Source of the DNA: Cocos nucifera
Taxonomy: Eukaryota; Streptophyta; Magnoliopsida; Arecales; Arecaceae
Direction of reading: 5' to 3'
Length of the DNA stretch: 64,000 nucleotides
NCBI GenBank assembly: GCA_006176705.1
Contig: QRFJ01000007.1
Location: 3,831,840 to 3,895,839, forward strand
Shown: in pieces, positions 34,267-47,900 of the stretch
Numbering within the stretch: position 1 is the first letter of the stretch
How the letters are laid out: the number at the start of each line of letters is the position of its first letter
The notes under the pieces: model-generated
Told to the model about the DNA's origin: nothing
Database searches by the model: none
Seen by the model: the letters and a program-made list of their open reading frames with translations, nothing else
Position numbers and translations under genes: made by a program

Positions 34267-37225
34267 ATGGAGGGGTCGCAGGGTGGACCGGGATCGAATT
34301 CCCCTGCGCCTTTCCTCACCAAGACGTATGACATGGTGGATGATCCGTCGACGAATTCTATTGTGTCGTGGAGCCCCAGCGATACCAGCTTCATCGTGTG
34401 GAACCCGCTGGAGTTCGCAAGGGATTTGCTGCCCAAGTACTTCAAGCACAACAACTTCTCCAGCTTCGTCAGGCAGCTCAATACTTATGTAAGTGAAAGT
34501 GATCGGAAAAAAGAAAGACCCCGTTTTGTCGATGGAATTTATCAACTAATCTCGAGTCTTATTCTTTTTCCTTTCTTGTTGTAGATTATCTGTTTATCTA
34601 ATTACTTAAATGGTGTTTGCTCTCTCTCCAAAGAAAGTCTTTTTCTTGGTGATATTTGAACTGGATGTCATCTCAGGGTAGAACTCTACTGATATATGTG
34701 CGTCCTACTCAAATATGTGTTCCCCATTGATAATCCTATCCGAGAATATGAGTTAATTTACATTTCCAATGAGTTAATTTGCAGAAGGAACTTTGAATTG
34801 GTTAGTAATGGTTATATTCAGGTTATATCGCATAATGTTTTCCAAAATTTCATTGAAATTTGGTTCTTAGTTTTTAGTGTACAAGTATAATGAAAGTGAT
34901 CTAAGAGGGGGCTGTATTCCACCAATAGCTATATGACATCAACGAACTTGACATTTGAGATCGGAAATTTTTCCATGGATGGCCTGTTAATCTACTCACA
35001 TACAATGCGTAAGAGTGGAAGCAGAATGGATGCTTTTGATGACATCTCTCAATTTCCTCTGTTTATGTAAATTAGTAATGCACTGACCCACACTGGTCCA
35101 AGGAGGCAAGATCTCAGTCAAAACGTTGGATTTTATTGGTGCTGGGAACTCATAGATACGGCATATTCATGATATCTCAACCAAAATAAACTGATGTAAT
35201 TTGAGATATGGGGCGGGATTGATATAATGGCTGAGTTTTTTGAACCTTAAATATGCTTTTTTTGAATTATTAGATATTAAAAGAAACATCTTGAAACATT
35301 AGTTTGCTATGTTGGCCAATATATTGATGACATGCTTCTGATGTATGGCTGAAATCTTGAAGCATATTGGTTCTTGCCATCATTCTGTGGAGATAAATCT
35401 AAATCTCACTCATCACAGTATCTTCGATCTATCTAGGTTGCTGAGATCTCATGCTTTAAAAACCTTGGCTGATGGAAACTCACCCATTGAGAGTTTATCT
35501 TATAATAATTATTTTAGCACTTGTTCTGCCCTTTGAACATGTTAAATGTGCAAAGAAGAATAAGTAACAAAGACTAGGACTCCATAAGTAGAAAAGATGG
35601 CATTTAATATTGTTCTATTACTGGCATGAATATGTGAAAACATCACGAAAAGCTGAGAAAAGAACAGAAAGGACATGTTAATGAACTGAAGAATAAACTA
35701 GAAACATTTTTTTAACTATTATCACAATATGAAGGCAAAAATAAAGTATAAGAATTGAGAAGTTTTTTTTTTTGAGCAAATGAAGTATAAGAAATTAAAA
35801 AAGAGTAACAAAAGGGAAATAGATAAGTTCATTAGCCTTTTAAACTCTGTTCAAACACATAGGTTTGTCATATCGGAACTACCGAATGGTCTTGACAACT
35901 AGTCTATACACAGATATATGCAAATGGTGCTAATAATTACTTTTAATTTCCGATACAATATTAGTGAACCTGAGCAAGACCCGTGTAAATGCCCCTTATG
36001 CCTTCAGTTTATATTTTGGCTTGCATGTAAGAATTGTATGGTTGCTGCTATATACTTCTTGGCACGAATACATATTTATTCTGTCCCTTTCCAGGGTTTT
36101 AGAAAAATAGATCCTGACCAGTGGGAATTTTCAAATGAGGAGTTTATAAGGGGACAGAGCCATCTCTTGAAAAATATTCATAGACGCAAGCCAATACACA
36201 GCCATTCTCTGCACCACCAAGGCAACTCAGGGCCATTAGCAGAAACAGAAAGACATGAGCTTGAGGAGGAAATTGAGAGGATCAAGCATGAGAAGCTAAT
36301 GCTTATATCAGAGCTTCAAAAGCACACTCAGCAACAGCATGGAATGGAACAGCAAATGCAAACTTTAGAGGAAAGATTACATGTTATGGAGCACCACCAA
36401 AGAAGTATGCTGGCTGTCTTGACCGAAATCATACAGAGGCCTGGATTCCACTCTAACTTTGTACAGCAATCTGAATTTCTCAGCAAGAAGAGGAGACTTC
36501 CGAAAACCAATTATTTCTACGAGGATGCTAACATGGAAGAGAATCGTGTTATATCTCAGAGTAAGAGCAGAGAGAAATCAGACATAATCTCTATGCATCT
36601 GATGGACATAGAACCATTTGAGAAGATGGAATCATCCTTGAATTTGTTGGATAATTTTTTCCGAGGCGTAAGTCAAGCTTCTAGTGAAGATATGTATTTT
36701 GACCGTGCTTTACATTCTCTGCCATCAGGTGCAGTTCTTACAGAGATGAATGCATCATCAGAGGACACTGATGTGAACTTGCCATCACCATCACCTAAAT
36801 TACCCCCTTCTTCACCTCATTTGGGAGATATTCATTCATCTCCAGAGTTGACAGAATGTACGAGTTATGCAGAAAGCCCAGCTCTACCCTTAACAGAGAT
36901 TCAAACAGATATAAGGAGTAAGGTTTCTGAGATAGATGTGAATTCAGAGCCTGCTGCTCATGAGGTTGATTCATCAAGGGATACAGCTGCAGGGGCTGCA
37001 GCTTTTACTGTACCAACTGGTGTAAATGATGTATTCTGGGAACAATTTCTTACAGAGACTCCTGGTTCCTCTGACACCCAGGAGGTCCAATCAGAAAGAC
37101 GAGATACAGATGACAGAACATCTGAAGGAAAGATGGGACAGAGAGGAAATATTTGGTGGAGCAGAAAGAACATCGATCACCTTGCAGAAAAGATAGGGCA
37201 TCTCACTTCAGCTGAGAAAACCTGA
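34267..37225 (+). CDS. HSFA4: Heat stress transcription factor, class A4
   Basis: Exon 1 is 34267-34488 (74 codons) and exon 2 is 36095-37225 (376 codons plus TGA). The phase 0 junction splits the DNA-binding domain where plant HSF genes usually carry their intron. The product has 450 residues. In order: winged-helix DNA-binding domain (about 14-107, with PAPFLTKTYDMVDDP, FKHNNFSSFVRQLNTY and GFRKIDPDQWEF); coiled-coil oligomerisation region HR-A/B (about 129-187) with the extended class A spacing; nuclear localisation signal KKRRLPK (205-211); an AHA-like patch LNLLDNFFRGV (256-266); the A4-type activation motif DVFWEQFLTE (386-395); and a C-terminal export-like segment (435-446). Family knowledge: A4 factors trimerise on heat shock elements and activate genes in heat, oxidative and metal stress. 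An open stretch upstream of 34267 lacks an in-frame ATG, which supports the chosen start. The gene appears intact. Confidence 0.95.
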
Positions 37226-38690
37226 TGATAGTTCTTTTGTTTTAGATTTGAAAGTTTTGGTGGTAGCTTTTGCAAGTTGGCATCGAGGTATGACTGGTTA
37301 TATCCATGTAAGATAAAGATGTTCCATATTCAGTTTTTATCTCTCTTGCTTGCATCACTAGTACCAAGCTAATTGCTGATTTACTGTTATGCTATTTCAT
37401 GAATTTGTATATTCATTTTGGTGTTAGCGACGGTAAGCATTAAGGTAGATTCTAGTTTACCTCCTGTTAACTTATTGCCTGAAAAGGAGGAGGTAAACAT
37501 TCTACTCTGCACGTATGATAACTGCAATATGCAGTCAATACAACTTCACTAATACTTGATGCTATTTGACTAGTAGAATCTGATGTATTGCTCATTCTGT
37601 TTGCTGTTTAAAGATTTCTTAATAGCCCATGATATGTAATCATTTGTGGTAAGGATAAGGATATCTCCCGTTCCTTTGGTTGAAATGAAGGACTGCCTCT
37701 GGCTTTCTTTGCTCTATTTGCATGCAATCCCTTATGATAAAATCTAGAAGATTTTCTTTAGGCACATCTTTGGATCATTGTCTCTTCTCCAGTACATGTT
37801 TTAGGAGCTCTAAAGAGCAATAGATAGCTGGAGAGCCCTCTTCATTGTGATTTTCAGTATGTACCAATTAAAAATTGACCAAATTTGGATCAACTCCCCT
37901 TGAAGTTAATGGAGATTTTGGGTTGATTGGATTCTGTCTTGGTTAATGAGACCACTGTCGCAAGTAACAACAGTATTTTCTATCATCTTGCAACTTTATA
38001 AAGATTTAGTTTGTTTTAAAAGCATCCATTGTTTTATTCTAAATAAATAATTTCTCCTTTTTCCTTTCTAGGAATGTAGATAGCTTTTAAGATGGGTGAT
38101 TCAAAGGGGCTCATATAGATAGTAATCATGTAATGATAAATCTTCTGAGTTTAGATATTACCTTTAGATATGGAGATATATGGGTCTGCAGATGACTTCT
38201 ATATCTAAGATTATGAGATCATCTGATTGAAGTTAATTGATGAAAGGTCTATAATGATCCATGTTGGTCCTTCACGAAGCCACTGAGTAGTTTCATGGGA
38301 ATTGTAAGAAAACGACAGGGGAAAGTAAATATGCAATGGATGTTTCAAAGCCTGTTTAGTTGTCAATGGAAATGTCACTTTATCACAAATGAAGATTGGG
38401 AGTTGTTTTTTCTTTCCTTTTTTTTTTTTTAAAGTTGTTAGTTATTCAATAGTAAGATGGGGTGCCTTTTCTCTAAATGAACATAGGATTGTTTAATTAG
38501 CTGGTTCAAAGTCTCAGTAAACTTAAGAACCAGAATGGGTTACAATAATCTTAAAATAACTTTGAAGGCTGATTTGTTTTAGAGATGTGTTTTGAGGCTT
38601 TTGGAGATGGGAAGCTAATAGGTGTCTACAATCGGGTATAGCCGAAGAGGAAACATGTAATAGTTGATGTCTAACAAGGAATATTTTTGG
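37226..38690. other. 3' flank of HSFA4
   Basis: AT-rich DNA that should contain the 3' UTR. No polyadenylation site was assigned and no further gene is recognised. Confidence 0.5.
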
Positions 38691-38699
38691 TAGATTAAA

Positions 38700-38990
38700 G
38701 GGATTTCCTTTATTGAAGTTCTTGCACCATCTCCTGTGATGTGTATGTTGATGATGCCTACTCAGTTATGGACAAGTAGAGGATCAGATGAGATGGTTTG
38801 GACATGTATGATGAAAATTTCAATTCTCCGGCAAAGAGAGGTTCGCCAATATTTAATAAAAGATTTAGGAATCAAAAGAGAACAGCTGAGGTGGCAGGGA
38901 TGGAAATTCTGGTAAGGATTTGTAGCAAACTTGCAATAATATCAGAGGTAGCCTTTAACAAGAATGGTTGGTGAATGAGAATTTGTAATG
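38700..38990 (+). pseudogene. LINE reverse-transcriptase tail remnant
   Basis: At 38785-38808 one frame reads QMRWFGHV followed by a stop. RWFGHV is a hallmark near the C-terminus of many plant LINE-type reverse transcriptases, where a run of charged residues and a W/K-rich motif normally follow. Downstream frames are broken by several stops. The fragment is short and strongly decayed. Confidence 0.4.
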
Positions 38991-40327
38991 ACAACCCCAA
39001 TGGTTTGAACAATTTGATGTTTATGTATTATGAAAATTTTCTTTGGAGTTAATATGTTATGTATACATGTTTAAAGTCAGGTTTGGATATCAAGTGGGTT
39101 CATAATGACTCTCACCCTTTTTCCTTTGCCTGATTAGTTTTTCACTAGTTGATGCTTCCCTTCACTAAGAACCCAATAAAATGTCACAATAGAGGATTGC
39201 ATTATTAGGTCTTTATAACTGTTTCTTTGTAGTACTCGATAGGCATGAGCGCCAAGTAAAAAATGGTGCCATGTAATGGGACATCACATCCTAAAACACC
39301 TGAAACAAAGGCACTTCCGTTTTTATTATTTTTTGGTAAAATAGTGGAGCCATTCGCTGTATATTAAGGAAACCGAGAAAAGTATAAGTGTAGCTAATTA
39401 CATAAAATAAGCATCAAAAAGCCCAAAACCCTGCACAATCAAAACACAAACAGGAGCAAGAGTCTATAGGATTTCAAGAAGAAAAGAAACAAGTCTTATG
39501 AACAGAAAGAACACATGTAGCAACATAAGTACAATAGCCATATAGCACAAAACAGGTAAGTAATGAAGCATCAACTTGTAGATGTTTATAACAGCTCTGT
39601 AGAGTGCAAGAAATTGGTAGTCCAAAGTAGATCCTGTAGTCTTCCAAGTTGAATGCAGCTATTGAGTAACAACAGAACCTTGGAATAACTAAATAACTAT
39701 AGGTTAGAGATGCTGCAGCTTTTGTGAATTGGGATATGCAACATGGATGATGACCCTTGCATATCAAATAACATATGGTGTGAACTCTGCTAATATACGG
39801 CTGGCGGTAAGAGATACTTAAGGCAACTGGAACATTGGAAGAATCATGAAAAACCATCCAATGAAGGCATAAGCTACTCATTCATACCCAGCTTGTATAG
39901 ATTATTAGTTGTTGAAGATGTCCATGAAGAAACAAAATGTCATATTGCACAGCCTTGTAATACTCGAGTAGCTGCTCATCAAGAAGTTGCAAATGAGTGA
40001 AGGAAGATATGGCAGTTATAACCCTCAGCCAGTTGGCCCAGGTCCCTTTTTACTTCAGGTTATATTTATAGCATAGAGCTCTGTAAACCAGTAAATAATT
40101 TGGCAGCAACCGACTGCAGATTCTGGAACACCACAATAGAATAGTGATAAAAATTTGATATTGAGTGCGGAACCTGGAATAGAATACTTATTGATAAGGA
40201 TGAACCATCCGCACGCACGGTAACTGCTTGAAGTGAAAAAATCCAAATGAAAACCAAGACAATATACAATCTGAACAAACTTAGTGCCATTACTTTGTAA
40301 TGGTCCAAGCTTGTGTTTCTAAGTATA
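38991..40327. other. Intergenic DNA
   Basis: No recognisable gene. A minus-strand open frame at 39474-39881 gives a protein without known features and is probably chance. Confidence 0.45.
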
Positions 40328-41128
40328 TTAACCTTCCCTCAGATACCAAATGCATCTTCCATCAGCCTGCAATAGATAAGAAAAATGGGAATAAAAAAGA
40401 TCGGTATCAGACCAATCAATATCACATCGCAAAGCTTTAGCAGCCAAATGATCAGCAGGCTGATTAGCTTTCCGACAAACATGAGATATTTGAAAGTGAA
40501 TTGATCTATTTTTCCATGCATAAATATCTCTTAGAAGTGGAATCTTGGATGAATTAAGAGGTGAGAGGTGTACAATCCATGGTACCACCGTTGGAGAGTC
40601 TCCTTCAAGCCATAATGGAGTTGCTTTCAATTCACAAATAGCAATTTTCATCATCCACCAAGCTGCTGTTAATTATGCATATGGAACAGAGCTGAACAAA
40701 ATTTGCCGACCACGAGCTCTTAAACAGTTTGCTTTAGAGTTTCTAATATCAAATCCAATTGCAGCCTTTCCTTTAGATATAGAAGCATCAAAGTTTAATT
40801 TCAACACTCCTAAGGAAGGGGATGACCATGACATAGGTTTCGATGTTTTTGGCAGCAGAGCTTGCTGCTGACAATTAACCCAGTACCCGAACGGAGTGTG
40901 AAATGAAAACTGGATAAAAGTAGATTGAGTGAAGAAGTGCAAAGCATGGGAAAACAGTTCTGTTAATAAGAGTATGGTCATACGAATCGAATGAATGGGC
41001 AAATTTGAGGTATGATTAAATAGTCTTTCATTTCTGGTGGTCCACAAAAGCCACAACAAATAGACTATAAGAACCCTCTGGCATTTATCCACCAAAGCTT
41101 GCCACATGCAGTCGAGCGTAGCTGGCAA
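40328..41128 (-). pseudogene. LINE-type RNase H domain remnant
   Basis: Two adjoining open frames on the minus strand make one degraded domain. The upstream frame (41128-40673) contains LWLLWTTRNERLFN and then KLNFDASISKGKAAIGFDIR, the start of the RVT_3/RNase H fold with its first catalytic Asp. The downstream frame (40654-40328) contains PLWLEGDSPTVV and HVCRKANQPADHLAAKAL, the later catalytic Asp region and the C-terminal motif. The change of frame between about 40655 and 40680 is a frameshift. Such domains are the 3' end of plant LINE polyproteins, also annotated as reverse-transcriptase-like RNase H genes. Only this C-terminal piece is present. Confidence 0.75.
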
Positions 41129-41522
41129 ATTATTGAACCAAGGAATTCTTGGTCATATAGAGTGAAGATGCTGCTAACACTGTTAAGCATAGGAATACAT
41201 TAGCAGAATATGAGGACGGTCTTCAACTTGGTAAGGACGAAGGAACTTCCTTTGAATATATGAAGATGTACAGAACTTATTTAATAGATGAATTTATTGT
41301 TCTATTATATTAAAGATGCGGTGATCCTCTGTTTCTGAACTTTTTTTACTTGCAATGCTGGGCATCGATGGTATCAACTGCACCAAAATTTTCCTTTGGA
41401 TACTTTTGAAGTGCTAATGTTTTCCTTTGAAAAGATATAAGTCCTCATAAAATTGGAGTGTCACGCGAGACATGCATCAAAGTGAAACATATAAGAGGAC
41501 ATGTCTATCGTTTGATAATTAC

Positions 41523-41551
41523 TTACTCTTACTAAGTCCAGCCTTGGGAAT

Positions 41552-41613
<62 letters not shown>

Positions 41614-41667
41614 TCTTACTAAGTCCAGCCTTGGGAATCTTTATATATATATATATATATATATATT
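41523..41667. repeat. Duplicated TA microsatellite
   Basis: A segment TACTCTTACTAAGTCCAGCC.. leading into (TA)n occurs twice, with an offset of about 87 bp. The first TA run is about 41554-41612 and the second about 41641-41667. Confidence 0.9.
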
Positions 41668-41699
41668 CCAAATTGCCCATGTGAATCATTCTTTAGAAA

Positions 41700-44532
41700 A
41701 AGGCCCCATGGCGATGCTAAAAAAATTTAGGGAAAAAAAAAATTTAGGAAGCTTTAGGGATAATGCCGATGGGGCTGAATGGTGCTAGTTTGGTGAAATT
41801 ATGTCTTGCATGGAAGACCAGAACCACCAGTCACCTCAAATGATCTTGGTTGTAGAATGGGAAAAAGTGTTAATGGGTGGTTATACAAGGCCTAAAGAGG
41901 GAGATTCACTATTTTATAAGAAGCAGCATTCCAAGTTGGGAGAGAAGTTTGGAAAGGTGGCAGATTTGAACTTTGAGCAGAGATATAGGTGACCATAATA
42001 CTTCGGTTTTATTGGAGAGGGAATTGAGGGGGCCTCCGGAAAAATATTCCGGAAATCAAGGATACCACAAAACTTGATGTGCGATCGGTAAAGCTACATG
42101 TATTTATTTTGGCTAATTCACTTTTTTTTTTTTCTTTTCTTTTTTCTTTTTGTGAGGTAGGATTTTGCAAATGTTGCAAACTATAATGTTTATTTTTCGA
42201 TGAGGGCTGCAAAGGAAGTGGTCAGCGGAAAGTCTTGTTCCAAGAACTTTTTGTCATGCTATTTACGCATCACTCTTCTTTGGTTTCCCTTTACGTTGCC
42301 GAGTTGTTGAAGTCCTCTTTGTAGTTAGGAAGCCAAATGGAAACCATGGATGCTTCAATTGAAAGCTTTCTCTTGATCCGTCCCACGCTCAGAGCCAAGG
42401 AAGGGGAATTTCCAGGAAACCACTAGCTCTCGTTGTCGAAGGTTAGGCCATGATCATCAGAAAATTTTTAGTCATCGGGTAGCCAGGAAAAAGTGGCGTC
42501 AAAAGTGTTGGTGACTTGGATGGTTACATGTCCTTTCCCTTATTCGGTCGAACCATCCAATGGTACCTCGACAAATATGATAGGACCCTTCACCAAAATT
42601 CCTTATTTCTGCCATCTTTTCATGGTCTTTATTCTGCAACTAGTTGTGTATGTACTGAAATAATGAGACAATGAACTTGATCCCACTCCAGTGTTGGTGA
42701 GAAGGTTGGAATATATGGACATAGTGGAGAAATCTTGAATTCCATTTCTTTTCTTTTTTTTCTGTTCATCTTGTTCTCCATTTTCTTTACTTATTTATTT
42801 ATTTATCTTTTGGTACAACTGACTGTTTATATGACAGGGGCATGAGAGCAGCCCATGGTGTTGCTGGAATTCTGCCAAGATCATGTTTTGGCTATAACCA
42901 AACCACATTACCTGCCTTAAAATCCTAAAAGATGGCGTTAGCTGATCCTATCCATTTCCGTCATGCACGAAGTATAATGATATCGCAGTCCTTCATATTG
43001 ATTCTGGTCGACTTCATATGAACATTGCATGCAATATGGTGCAGTGGTAAAAGAAGTCCCCTGAAATGTGACAAGGCTTCCATCTTAAAGAATTCCAACT
43101 GCATGGACAAAAGACACAATGCGACTTGGCAAAAGGACCAGTAGGAAGTGCCCCACAATAATTCCGAAATTATTTTCCTTTCAAAAATCCAAAAGAACGT
43201 ACGACCCAATTAAAAATAATAATTTGGGTTTAATTCTCAGGCAGGAAAGAAATGGTGCCAAGTACCAAGTTACCTCAGACATGCCTGGTCCCGTGTCTCG
43301 TATCGATACGACATCCAGAATTCCGTGCCTCATTTGAAATCCGGCACGTATCGGTCAGGAAATGGATCAAAGCCATGTGCAGTTTGCGAACTTGAATAGT
43401 TTGATAGCCGTTCGATATCAACGTAGTGACGTACCCACTTGTACCCAAAAAAACATAAGGAAAAGAAACCATCCACGGCAGAAGTTGGACGTTTAGAGAC
43501 AAGCCATCTATGGGGAGGGTCCACCTTGTGTCCAGCCCAATTGCTGTAATTGCTTGATACAAAGTAAAATATAAAAAAATTGATCGTGCATCAGCATGTT
43601 AGGAGAAATTATTTCCTACGCCAATATGATTATGCTGCAGTCAACCGCATGATGCATCGAGATACATATTTAATAAATAAGGCTCATTGCAGCTAGTATT
43701 TTCCACGTATACAGCCACCATTTGCAGTGTAGACAATAGTTTCTCCTCTGTTAGATGCCTATTGGGCTGAAAAGGACTAATTTCGCTAATATTCTAGTAT
43801 CTTGGGTTGAAGGGAAAATGAGTACCGGTAAGGCGGTAACCAGCACGGAGTCTTTCTTGCCAACAATTCTGGTTTTGATCGTTGGATTGCCTTGTTCTCC
43901 TGTGCAAAACACGACGTATAATTGCGTACAAAATTGGCACAAATGTATAATTTAATAATACGCCCTATGGATAAGACTATTCATTATATAATAAAGGCCC
44001 ACTACTAATTATAAGCCAGCAGCCAAATCAAGGGTGGAGAATTACTTTGCTCATTATAGTTTGCTCGTAAAAAATAATTCTCAATGTTGGATTCACCGCC
44101 TAATGATGTTCCCAATTATTCCAACAGATTTTCTCAATGACTAATTAGTGGGTAAATTGGTAATTCTTCTCGGCGAGGGCGTTGGGGAGGTCGCCGGTGG
44201 CGACGACGCGGCGGTTGGGGATGAGGAGGCTTGTGGCTCACGACGAGGGCCTAGGGGGATTTGGCGGATGGTGAGAATCGAACGAAAAGGCCCCAAAACA
44301 AAAACAAAAAGAGGGAACAAAAAGTAACAAAAAAAAAACTCTTTTCTAAATTAAGTTTTATATTTATTATATGAATAAAATTGCAAGACGGGTGATCGAG
44401 AATCACCACTTTTTTCAGACTAAAATATTTTTTATAATGATGTTATTTCGATCTGAGAAAAAAAATCTTTTAATAGCGAATCAGTTCTACTCACTCTGCG
44501 TTCGAAGACTACCGGACTTTCTCGGCTTCCAG
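41700..44532. other. Intergenic DNA and promoter side of the GGH gene
   Basis: No gene is recognised. A GC-rich island at about 44165-44285, read on the minus strand, gives an open stretch including SLLIPNRRVVATGDLPNALA that stops in AT-rich DNA. It may be a gene fragment but is too short to name. Immediately upstream of the GGH ATG the DNA is AT-rich, with TATATTTATTATATG near 44350-44365. Confidence 0.45.
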
Positions 44533-44905
44533 ATGGCCTGTCGCGGGGTAATTTGGAAGCTCTTACGGATCTCCTTCTTGATCTCTCTCTCGGGGGTTTT
44601 GGGCCAAGAAATCCTTCTTCCGAGACGAGGGAACGGGTTCTTTGAGCTGACGGCGGCGGAGTCCAGCTGCCTGTCGCCGGATCCCTCGCTCTACTACCTG
44701 CCTGTGATCGGAATCGTCACCCATCCCGGCGACGGAGCCTCCGGAAGGCTCAGCAACGCAACCAACGCCTCCAACATCCCCGCCTCCTATGTCAAGTTCG
44801 TTGAGTCCGCCGGCGCTCGGGTCATCCCCCTCATCTACAACGAACCCTGGGAGGTCATCCTGGATGTAAGCCTTCTTCCTCTTTTTCGATTCCCTTTTTC
44901 CCCAC

Positions 44906-44943
<38 letters not shown>

Positions 44944-47900
44944 GATGGCCTTTTTTTTTTAATAAGTTTGTAATTTCTTGATTTATCGTCAATTGTTCTT
45001 ACGGTGTTATCGATGCACACGCTTATGCTTGCTGGTTTATTAGTTTATTAATGGCTTGAACATAGTCTAATGAGCTTGATTGCTTCTTGGATTCTTTCCT
45101 TTTCTTTCTCGATTCTTATCTCAAATATGCATCCAGTGGTTGTCGTTTTTTACTATATTTTGCTTTTCTTTTATCGGTGGGATATTTCTTGGTTTCTTGC
45201 TTTATTGCTCTGCGGTCTTCTCATTGCAAGTGTTATTGATTTTTATAAGGATTAATTGTATTTATGGGTCCATATGTATAGTAGTTTCTTGCTTTGAGGA
45301 CTGTTGGTCTATCAGTGGGTATGGCTGGTGAAAACCGACTATCTTGAGAATTTAGCAGTGTGACCAATGACTTGGGGCCTCTGGTGGCTCAGCTGGAAAA
45401 TAAGCAGACCTGTAACCTGAGGACATTTTCTTCTGTTCCTTCCTTTTCTAGTTACCACATGACCCAAGATCTTTTTTCTTTTATTTCTTCTTCTGTTATG
45501 CCTTTTACTTGCCATTTCTTGCAATCAATGGCTATCTCTAGCATGCTCAGAAGATAGGATGGTTGTGAGCCAATCTTAGCAAACTATATCTGTGATGATC
45601 TTCATCTTACATGACAAGTTCACACATCTTGGCATGCATTTGAATTTATGTCGTGACGTGCTGATAGTTTTACCGCTTCAACATGCTCGTGTCCCAAACC
45701 CAAGTCAATATCGTGCATTATCTGGCATAACATCAGGCTGTCAACTCATTCCACATGCTCTGCACCTCAGCGATTTCGTTGGATATGCTGTCTTTGTGGA
45801 TCTACTTTGACAGTATCGGTTTCCTTGTTTTTCTCCTGATGAACTTTTGAAGTGTGATTTAACTTGGGTTTGAGGAGGTGTTTAGGAAGGAAAATATAGG
45901 AATTTATTGTATTGTATATAGACTTCATTAGATACATTTTGAACACACAAACCTGTTGAATTTACAATTCTACATATTCTTTATCTGGATATTTGAATGG
46001 ATTTCATATATTGATTTCTCAATCTCTGCACCCTGAGAGAATGGTAATATTGACAAAAAGAAGTGTTAAATGACTGCAGGAGAGTTGTGGTATCCATTGG
46101 TAAAAATTAAGATGGTGTTAGATTGAATAATATCTGAAGCACTATACACTTGGACGTTATTGAACAGGGTGACAGAACAAAGTTCAAGAAAATCACAGCA
46201 ATTTTAAAGAAATCAGACTAGGTTTGTCCAAGGTCAACTATGGAGGCTATTTTTGGCATATGCAATTGATGAAACAAGGACATTCGTGAGAAAACAAGGA
46301 AAACTTTATTAGTTGCAGAGAGACAAGTTAATTGCCACTTCCAACAAACTACACCAAGAGTTGGCACTTAGACTACATTGCTGTATACTTGTTACAAATG
46401 GATCATGACATTTGATATACTGTTTTTTATTTGCTGCAGAAGCTGAGCTTGGTGAATGGTGTGCTGTTTACAGGTGGATGGTGTAAAAAAGGTTTATATT
46501 TTGAGACTGTGAAGAAAATCTTTCAGGTTTGTTACCTAAATTTATAACATTTTGGTTTAATAGATATCCTTCCTGTATAACTTTGTAATATAATATGACA
46601 TGTAGATGCATAATTGTAGCACCTTTCTGATATCTGATATTTGATTATATTTTTGCACTTGGTAAAACATGGGTGCTAAGAAGCTATGTTACTGAATACT
46701 GACCTGACTAAATATTTCAGTAATGGCCCCATAACATTTTTATGTGGAATTCATACTTTTGAAAAAATATTCAACTTCGCATGGCAGTTCTGTTTATTTT
46801 GTTTTGTATGCCTTTCTTAATGAATATAATTCTATTTGTAACAATATATAAAAAATATAGTAGTAATTGATATAATTGAGGTGAGATGGGTGTCAATATT
46901 GTACCTGCTAACCTTTTACATATCCTTTGTACTGTACGTTGCAATCATCTTCTCTCTTTTGTTCCTCTGCTTTTCCAGATAACTTTGGACAGAAATGATG
47001 CAGGGGATCATTTTCCCTTGTTTGGGATTTGTTTAGGCTTTGAGCTTTTAAGCATGATCATCACCAAGGTAATATCTCTCTTTTCTTTGAGCATTCAAAC
47101 ATAACCCTCACTAACCTATTTACTATAGTTTAGATTTTATTCTTCCCACTTTTTTTTATGGTGGGTGTGGGTGTGTGTGTGGGTGTGTGTGTGGGTCATC
47201 TGGAATAGGCGATATCCCTTTATTATGAATCAAGATGTTCCTTTGCAATGTTTACCTCCAGCAATTTAATGGTTTTATTAGTAACATAATTGCAGTTAAT
47301 TCAAGCAGTGTATAAATTTTCTAACCATTTGCTTCGTACTCAAAATTTTTCTGATAATCCAGTTTGTAGTCCTGCATTAATCACTGCTATGGTTTAGAAG
47401 ATATGATATGAAAGTACCTAACTACCTATGCTCATTAAATATTTGGTTATCAAGCGATGCCCCCATATAATTTGGTTCTTTCAAAAGGCAGGCTATGAAA
47501 TTTTAGTGGACTAATATTTTTATAGCTTCTATTTATAATGATCTCACCTCAAATTTTGCTGTGTCTGCTCTATAAAGCAATCCACTTTAGTCATCAAGTT
47601 TTTCTTTTACCACTGAGTCTTTGAGCCCTTAATGTTGAAGTTGGCTGCAATGGATGATTGATATAGTTTCTGTGCAACCTAATTGGTTCATCCCTGTGTA
47701 ATTATTCTGTTTGTCTGTTTGTTGATCTGTTACAGTTGTGTCATTGTAAAACAGTAATGCAAGATCAATTTCAGATCTGTGGCAATAATGTCTATATCTT
47801 ATATACGAATAGCCATGCAAGTTTTCTTGCGGTTTTTGGAGCCTTGATGAAGTTAGCTATTTAATTAAATTATATTATTCTAGTCACTTATCGCTGGCCT

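Noticed and set aside
41801..41992. 63-codon frame as a small gene
   Set aside because: No splice context, homology impression or conserved motif; isolated in AT-rich intergenic DNA.
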